Positions 59,111 to 64,000 of a stretch of DNA of 64,000 bases are shown here, piece after piece (the stretch's first letter is position 1; each line of letters opens with the position of its first letter). A program made the translations under genes and the position numbers. The notes below the pieces were generated by a model, which saw only the letters and a program-made list of their open reading frames with translations, searched no databases and had not been told where the DNA came from. Origin of the DNA: Bradyrhizobium sp. MOS002 (GTDB lineage Bacteria > Pseudomonadota > Alphaproteobacteria > Rhizobiales > Xanthobacteraceae); NCBI RefSeq assembly GCF_003020115.1, contig NZ_PYFX01000020.1:30436-94435 (forward strand), written 5' to 3'.

Positions 59111-59749
59111 GTGCCGGGGCTCGTGCATATTGTTGACGACGACCCGTCTTTCCTGACGGCCATGGAGCGTCATTTAAGGCTCGCCGGTTACGAGGTCGCC
59201 GTCTATGCGTCGGCGCAGGCGTTGCTGGACCGACTGCCGAGCGACAGCATTCCGAGTTGCATCCTTCTCGATGTGCAAATCCCCGACTTGGACGGCCCTG
59301 CCCTCCAAAAACAATTGGGCGAACTCGGCTCGACATTGCCGATCATATTTCTCTCCGGCTATCGCGACATTCCAATCACTGTGCGGACCATAAAGGCGGG
59401 TGCGCAGGATTTTCTGAGCAAGCCTGTAAGCTCAGAAGACCTTCTCCGCGCAATCGCCGGAGCCTTAGCACACCATCGATCGTCACGAGACCTACAGAAC
59501 ATACTGAACATGGCTCGTGCTCGTCTCGCTAAATTGACGCCCCGCGAGCGACAGGTCTTCGACCTTGTCGTTCGGGGCAAAATCAACAAGCAGATCGCCC
59601 ACACGCTCGGAACGACAGAGCGCACGATCAAAGCTCACCGCCACGGCTTGATGGAGAAAATGCAGGTTCGGTCGCTAGCCGAACTGGTCTCTCTTGCCGA
59701 GCGGATCGGTGTCTTGGACGGCGCATCCGACAAGGGAGGGACGGTCTGA
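59111..59749 (+). CDS. FixJ/LuxR-type response regulator
   Basis: The 212-residue regulator begins at GTG 59111 with GAGAGGGGGA upstream. The receiver domain (LVHIVDDDPSFLTAMERHL; phospho-Asp in ILLDVQIPDLDG; Lys in LSKPVSSEDLL) is followed by a LuxR-type helix-turn-helix (LTPRERQVFDLVVRGKINKQIAHTLGTTERTIKAHR). This matches the FixJ-like class common in rhizobia. No histidine kinase gene is adjacent, so it is an orphan here. The next two genes both carry FixK2-type boxes. Confidence 0.88.
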   Translation: MPGLVHIVDDDPSFLTAMERHLRLAGYEVAVYASAQALLDRLPSDSIPSCILLDVQIPDLDGPALQKQLGELGSTLPIIFLSGYRDIPITVRTIKAGAQDFLSKPVSSEDLLRAIAGALAHHRSSRDLQNILNMARARLAKLTPRERQVFDLVVRGKINKQIAHTLGTTERTIKAHRHGLMEKMQVRSLAELVSLAERIGVLDGASDKGGTV

Positions 59750-59782
59750 CAATTCCACCAGTTCCAGGCGCCTGCCGATCCG

Positions 59783-59796
59783 TTGATCTACATCAA
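59783..59796 (+). promoter_or_regulatory. FixK2/FNR-type box upstream of K+ channel
   Basis: TTGATCTACATCAA is a perfect TTGAT-N4-ATCAA palindrome, matching the FNR/FixK consensus and the Bradyrhizobium FixK2 box TTG(A/C)-N6-(T/G)CAA. The centre is 86 bases before the ATG at 59876, allowing a start site about 41 bases downstream of it. Confidence 0.75.
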
Positions 59797-59875
59797 CGAC
59801 GCTGAGCTTTCGTCTCGAACTGTAAAGGCGAAGATGTGATCGGCGCGATCAGGGCCGGCGGTGTTAGGAACATCG

Positions 59876-60586
59876 ATGGGGACGCCCATAAGCGAGCTGC
59901 GCCGGTTGCGCGGAGAACGCATTGACTGGCTGCTCTCGGTGCTGACCGGAGTGCTCGCATTATTGATTTTTGTCTTCGCGCCACTACAGGCAATGGGCAT
60001 AACCGCCTTTCATCTATTTGCTGATGGTCTATTGCTGACGATCGTCGTCAGCATGGTGATCATCTCGAACAGCCCAACCGCCCTCGTTCTGATGTCGCTC
60101 GCGCTTGTTTCGAACGTCGCCGTATTCTTCCTTCGCATCTATTATCCTGTACCGTACCACCTTCACATTTTGGCCGGTGCATGGCTGGTCATCGCCTGCA
60201 CGTTAGGCGTTGTCGTGCTTCAGGCCGTGTTCAGGCGGGGCCTCATTACATATCATCGGATTATTGGAGCGATCCTTCTGTACCTGTTGATTGCCGTGGC
60301 CTTTGCCACGCTGTTCCTGTTCATAGGGCTGGCGGCCCCAGACGCGATCAAGGGAATAGCCTTTCAAGACGATCAATCAGTCGCCGCGTCGCTCTTTTAC
60401 ATGAGCTTTGTCACGCTGACATCGACCGGCTACGGCGACATCGTTCCGGTGCATCCGTTAGCACGAAGTCTCTGCAATATTGAAAGCGTGATCGGCCAGC
60501 TTTATCCGGCGACCCTTTTGGCGAGGCTTGTGACCCTCGAACTAAGCAGCACCGGCTCAGTGCGCAAGCCGACATCTGCGGTCTGA
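59876..60586 (+). CDS. Potassium channel family protein
   Basis: This 236-residue membrane protein has several hydrophobic helices (VLTGVLALLIFVFAPL, ALVLMSLALVSNVAVFF, ILLYLLIAVAFATLFLF) and a pore loop with the K+ selectivity filter in FVTLTSTGYGDIVP near residue 189. The start at ATG 59876 has TTAGGAAC upstream; a GTG five codons earlier is possible. No RCK/TrkA regulatory domain is attached. A perfect FixK2 box in its upstream region predicts expression under low oxygen. Confidence 0.82.
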   Translation: MGTPISELRRLRGERIDWLLSVLTGVLALLIFVFAPLQAMGITAFHLFADGLLLTIVVSMVIISNSPTALVLMSLALVSNVAVFFLRIYYPVPYHLHILAGAWLVIACTLGVVVLQAVFRRGLITYHRIIGAILLYLLIAVAFATLFLFIGLAAPDAIKGIAFQDDQSVAASLFYMSFVTLTSTGYGDIVPVHPLARSLCNIESVIGQLYPATLLARLVTLELSSTGSVRKPTSAV

Positions 60587-60662
60587 GCCCGGTGGAGCTG
60601 CACCGACACGCGTGCGCCGCACTCTCGTCGCATGGCCTTCTCGCCGCTAGGCAGACACTCGA

Positions 60663-60676
60663 TTGATCTATGTCAA
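60663..60676 (+). promoter_or_regulatory. FixK2/FNR-type box upstream of small exported protein
   Basis: TTGATCTATGTCAA fits TTGA-N6-TCAA and differs from the first box at two central positions. Its centre is 101 bases before the ATG at 60771. Confidence 0.65.
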
Positions 60677-60770
60677 CGTCAGCGATCCTTTAGTGCACAC
60701 GCTGCGTGCAGCCGCACCTGAGACGGCGTCCGTGCATCTGTTCCGCAGGCACGAAAAAGGGAGGTCCGCC

Positions 60771-61034
60771 ATGCATCCGACCAAGCGTCTTTCGATCAAG
60801 TCAGCGACTGTTGCCGGGATTGCTGCAAGCGCCTTGTTAGGTCTTGCAGGTCTCACTTTCAATTCAGCTCCAGCCAACGCGGTCATATACTGCCAGTACG
60901 TTGAATATCCGGCGGGTTGCGTTGCCCGGGCGGGCGTCGTGCTCAGGCCTCGTCCGGTGGCGCGCGCAGCGGTCCGCCATAATGCGGGTGGCAATGCAAA
61001 CGGCGGTGTCAATCGCGTTGGGGCGGGCCGGTAA
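60771..61034 (+). CDS. Small exported protein, unknown function (87 aa)
   Basis: The 87-residue protein has a signal peptide (KSATVAGIAASALLGLAGL, cleavage near APANA) and a mature part of about 49 residues. It has two cysteines (YCQYVEYPAGCVA), an Arg/Val-rich stretch (VVLRPRPVARAAVRHN) and a Gly/Asn tail (GGNANGGVNRVGAG). AAAAAGGGAGG upstream is a very strong ribosome-binding site. I cannot assign a family beyond small Bradyrhizobium exported proteins. The FixK2-type box upstream suggests microoxic induction. Confidence 0.7.
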   Translation: MHPTKRLSIKSATVAGIAASALLGLAGLTFNSAPANAVIYCQYVEYPAGCVARAGVVLRPRPVARAAVRHNAGGNANGGVNRVGAGR

Positions 61035-61052
61035 GGGCCCGTCTCACGACGC

Positions 61053-61080
61053 AAAAAGCCGTCCCGGTGGCGGCCTTTTT
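61053..61080 (+). terminator. Intrinsic terminator after small exported protein
   Basis: AAAAAGCCG pairs with CGGCCTTTTT (one bulged C), and the T-run at 61076-61080 gives a U-tract. It is 18 bases after the stop codon. Confidence 0.7.
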
Positions 61081-61134
61081 CGTTCCTGCTCCGACTGCAG
61101 ACGGCGTCACGTCGTCCACCGGGCGGCGACGGGC

Positions 61135-61172
61135 ACCGACGTTAGGCCGACGCCTATCGGCCTAACGTCGGT
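61135..61172. repeat. Perfect 16-bp inverted repeat between convergent genes
   Basis: ACCGACGTTAGGCCGA (61135-61150) and TCGGCCTAACGTCGGT (61157-61172) are exact reverse complements around a 6-base loop (CGCCTA). It lies 68 bases beyond the cheR stop on the minus strand. No T-run follows on either strand, so a classic intrinsic terminator is doubtful, although a transcript-end hairpin for the che operon is the simplest reading. Confidence 0.7.
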
Positions 61173-61239
61173 CCGCTAAAGCAAAGCAGCTTCGAACGCG
61201 CGGCAACATCACGGCGCCGATTGGCGCGGGCCACGCATC

Positions 61240-62112
61240 TCACCGCGCCGCTGCCACCTTCAACGACGGCGGCATCAAGCCGCCCATCGGGCGGCCGGAG
61301 CGCGTCGGGTTGAGCTGATAGAGACCACGACGGTCGGCGATCGGGCGGAACGCGTCGGTGATGCCGACGACGGATTCGGCGGCGCCCAACAGCAGCGTAC
61401 CGTCGGCTTCCAAAACCTTCGCCATGCGCTCGAAGATCACGGCCTTGGTGTCCTGGTCGAAATAGATCAGCACGTTGCGGCAGAAGATTACGTCGAACGT
61501 GCCGAGATGGGAGAAGTCCTGCAACAGATTGAGCTGGCGGAACTGCACCATCGCGCGAATGTCGGCATTGAGCTGCCAGACCTCGCCCGTTTGCGTGAAG
61601 TATTTCATCAGGTGCTGGATCGGCAGGCCGCGCTGCACCTCGAACTGGCTGTAGACGCCGGCCTTGGATTTCTCCAGCACCTCCTGCGACAGATCGGTGG
61701 CGACGATCTCGATGCGCCAGCCGGCGAAGGCTGCGCCCATCTCCTTCACGCACATGGCGATCGAATAGGGCTCCTGTCCGGTCGACGACGCCGCCGACCA
61801 AATGCGCAGCGACTTGCGCGCCGCGCGCGCCCGAAGCAGCCCCGGCAGGATCGTCTCGCGCAGATGATCGAACGGGATCTTGTCGCGGTAGAAGAAGGTC
61901 TCGTTGGTGGTCATCGCTTCGACCACGTCGCTTGCAAGCCGCCCGTCGCCATTCCTGATCTTCAGCACGAGATCGGGAATCCCGGCGAGGCTCGCCTTGC
62001 GAGCCAGCGGCAAGAGCCGGCTCTCGACCAGATACTGCTTGTCCGGGGAGAGATCGAGGCCGGAGCGCTCTTTCAGGAATTTGCGCAGATAGTCGTAGTC
62101 AACCGGCGTCAC
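61240..62112 (-). CDS. cheR: Chemotaxis protein methyltransferase CheR
   Basis: This 290-residue SAM-dependent methyltransferase has the CheR N-terminal helical domain followed by TTNETFFYRDKIPFDHL, SAM motif RIWSAASSTGQEPYSIAM, and FDVIFCRNVLIYFDQ. It methylates glutamates on chemoreceptors for adaptation. Its start overlaps the cheB stop by ATGA. It is the last gene of the visible chemotaxis run. No pentapeptide-binding insertion is obvious. Confidence 0.95.
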   Translation of the reverse strand: MTPVDYDYLRKFLKERSGLDLSPDKQYLVESRLLPLARKASLAGIPDLVLKIRNGDGRLASDVVEAMTTNETFFYRDKIPFDHLRETILPGLLRARAARKSLRIWSAASSTGQEPYSIAMCVKEMGAAFAGWRIEIVATDLSQEVLEKSKAGVYSQFEVQRGLPIQHLMKYFTQTGEVWQLNADIRAMVQFRQLNLLQDFSHLGTFDVIFCRNVLIYFDQDTKAVIFERMAKVLEADGTLLLGAAESVVGITDAFRPIADRRGLYQLNPTRSGRPMGGLMPPSLKVAAAR

Positions 62113-63305
62113 GAGCGGTCTCCCGCGAACAGGCGATTGACCCGGGCGCCGATCTGGTTGAGCGGCAGGATCGCCGCGCAGATGCCGGCATTGGCCGCCG
62201 CGCCCGGCATGCCCCAGACCACGCTGGAGGCTTCGTCCTGCGCGATCACGCTGCCGCCGGCGGCAACGATATCCTTGCCGCCGCGCATGCCGTCGGAGCC
62301 CATGCCCGTCAGGATCACGGAGAGGATGGCGCCATGCCAGATGTCGATGGCGGAGGTGAACAGCGGATCGACCGCGGGCTTGCAGAAATTGACGGCCGGA
62401 CCGTCGTCGAGCGCGATCGCCACGTCGGCGCCGCTACGCACGACGCGCATGTGCTTGCCGCCCGGCGCAAGATAGATGCGGCCCGGCTTCACCGGCTCGC
62501 CGTCGACCGCCTCGGCCGCCGGCTTGCGGCTCGTGCGTGCCAGATGCTCGGCAAGAATGGTGGTGAAGGTCGGCGGCATGTGCTGGGTGATCAGCACCGG
62601 GACGCGGTCGATCACGGGGCCGAGCTCGGCGACGAGCGCCATCAGCGCCTGAGGACCGCCGGTCGATGAGCCGATCAGTAGCACCTTCGGTGCCTGGGTC
62701 GAGAACGGACGCGTGGACAGCGGCGAGGACGACGACGGCGCAGGCACGGCCGGAGTCGCCGCGGCAGGCCGCGCGACAAGCGGTCCACGTACAGCCGTAG
62801 CCGGGCTTGCGGGCGCCAGCGGCGGGCTCGCAACCGCGGGCTTGCGGCGCACCCGCGCGCCGAGGTGGCGGATTTTCTGGATCAGGTCGTGGTGGAAGAT
62901 GTCCGCAGCCGACGCCTCGCGCGTCGATTCCGGCTTCGGAATGTAGTCGGCCGCGCCGAGCGACAGCGCCTTGAAGCTGATCTCCGCGTTACGGCGGGTC
63001 AGCGTCGAGGCCATGATGATGACGAGATCGCGCTTCTTCGCCAGGAGTTGCGGCAGCGCCGAGATACCGTCGAGCTCGGGCATTTCGATATCGAGGACGG
63101 CAACGTCGGGGTTGATGCGCTCGATCTGGTTGACCGCCTCGAGCCCGGTACGCAGCGAGGCCGCGACCTCCATGTCATGTTCTGCACCGACCCAGCGCGA
63201 GATCAGACCGCGAATGACGACGGAGTCATCGACGATCATCACCCGCAGCGGTCCGGCTTCCCGCGACGAGCCCGGGGTCGAATTACCTGCGAACGCAACA
63301 CTCAT
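62109..63305 (-). CDS. cheB: Chemotaxis response regulator methylesterase CheB
   Basis: The 398-residue protein has an N-terminal receiver domain (VMIVDDSVVIRGLISRWVG; phospho-Asp in VAVLDIEMPELDG; Lys in PKPESTRE). An Ala/Pro-rich linker (about 160-205) follows, then the methylesterase domain with the catalytic Ser in IGSSTGGPQAL, His in ITQHMPPTF and Asp in GMGSDGM. It removes methyl groups from chemoreceptors when phosphorylated. It is followed by cheR with an ATGA overlap. Confidence 0.95.
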   Translation of the reverse strand: MSVAFAGNSTPGSSREAGPLRVMIVDDSVVIRGLISRWVGAEHDMEVAASLRTGLEAVNQIERINPDVAVLDIEMPELDGISALPQLLAKKRDLVIIMASTLTRRNAEISFKALSLGAADYIPKPESTREASAADIFHHDLIQKIRHLGARVRRKPAVASPPLAPASPATAVRGPLVARPAAATPAVPAPSSSSPLSTRPFSTQAPKVLLIGSSTGGPQALMALVAELGPVIDRVPVLITQHMPPTFTTILAEHLARTSRKPAAEAVDGEPVKPGRIYLAPGGKHMRVVRSGADVAIALDDGPAVNFCKPAVDPLFTSAIDIWHGAILSVILTGMGSDGMRGGKDIVAAGGSVIAQDEASSVVWGMPGAAANAGICAAILPLNQIGARVNRLFAGDRS

Positions 63306-63380
63306 TACTCACCAACTCAGACTGAAACGGTCAGTTGAAAACAAACGCCGAAGGAGCCGTTCAGCCTCCGGGGCGGTCGC

Positions 63381-63746
<366 letters not shown>

Positions 63747-63818
63747 GTGAACCTCTGCTTCCACCCCTTTTGCGGGGGCACTTCCAATTGCAGGTACGTC
63801 GGCGGATGTGCCGGCGTA

Positions 63819-64000
63819 TCAGGCCGCCATCATCTCGGGCGCGAGCTCGAGGACGCGATCGACGTCGAGGACGACCATGAGCTGGCCGTCGAGACGGTGG
63901 ACACCGCCGGCGAGCTTGGCCATGCGGGGGTCGAGATTGACGGGGTTTTCTTCCATGCCGTCCTCGGCGAGCCGCAGCACTTCGCCGATCTGGTCGATCA
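63819..64000 (-). CDS. cheW: Chemotaxis coupling protein CheW, C-terminal part
   Basis: Only the last 60 residues are inside the window (IDQIGEVLRLAEDGMEENP ... LVLDVDRVLELAPEMMAA in outline). The SH3-like strands and the GQLMVVLDVDRVL segment are typical of CheW, which links chemoreceptors to CheA. The 5' end lies beyond position 64000, and cheA may be further upstream. Confidence 0.85.
   Translation of the reverse strand, partial: IDQIGEVLRLAEDGMEENPVNLDPRMAKLAGGVHRLDGQLMVVLDVDRVLELAPEMMAA

Overview
The window looks like a chromosomal segment of a Bradyrhizobium-type alphaproteobacterium. The base composition is high in GC. The gene complement is rhizobial: ctrA beside fliI and fliJ, flhA, a cheW-Y-B-R run, many XRE-cupin and LysR regulators, small Bradyrhizobium-style proteins, FixK2-type boxes, and dispersed palindromes of the kind common in these genomes. 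I see no tRNA, rRNA, CRISPR array, transposase or integrase, so the segment reads as core chromosome with a few accessory islands.

Layout. (1) 1-3.5 kb: polysaccharide flippase (cut by the window edge), exported GH10 xylanase-like hydrolase and a DUF6492 protein, probably surface or exopolysaccharide work. (2) 3.6-7.9 kb: a PCMT-type methyltransferase coupled by an ATGA overlap to a large SAM domain/adenylate cyclase/ATPase/TPR protein. (3) 8.0-16.7 kb: a compact biosynthetic locus made of a 2149-residue NRPS (A-T-C-A-T-C, no thioesterase), a 56-residue lysine-rich protein, an Sfp-type phosphopantetheinyl transferase and a luciferase-like flavin monooxygenase. This is the best candidate for an undescribed system. 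(4) 16.8-25.2 kb: acetylpolyamine-type deacetylase, SMP-30 lactonase, cytochrome-linked sorbosone-type dehydrogenase, two small proteins, gamma-glutamyltransferase, and a secreted papain-like protease beside a membrane-anchored protein.

(5) 25.4-33.5 kb: amine and amino-acid catabolism. An ABC importer plus PuuB-like oxidase faces an XRE-cupin regulator; DadA and an omega-aminotransferase face a PuuR-like regulator. Palindromic operator candidates lie in both divergent gaps. (6) 33.5-41.4 kb: a three-subunit molybdenum hydroxylase of PaoABC type with a TetR regulator, then LysR, a cupin, a DUF4864 protein and an MFS transporter. (7) 41.5-46.0 kb: a periplasmic copper-handling operon (His-rich protein, lipoprotein, TolC-like protein, multicopper oxidase, cupredoxin, CusF-like protein). 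(8) 46.3-55.6 kb: flhA, a small gene with an EcfG-like promoter, an NDH-2-like oxidoreductase, an AraC regulator, an ECF sigma/RskA anti-sigma pair, fliJ and fliI.

(9) 55.6-58.9 kb: the ctrA control region with five GANTC methylation sites and CtrA-like boxes, ctrA with a strong terminator, then a YjfL-YjfM-YjfC-like module. (10) 59.1-61.0 kb: a FixJ-like orphan regulator, a potassium channel and a small exported protein, the last two each preceded by a FixK2-type box. (11) 61.2-64.0 kb: chemotaxis genes cheR, cheB, cheY and the end of cheW on the minus strand. The motility genes are spread across regions 8, 9 and 11, and CtrA is the likely common regulator.
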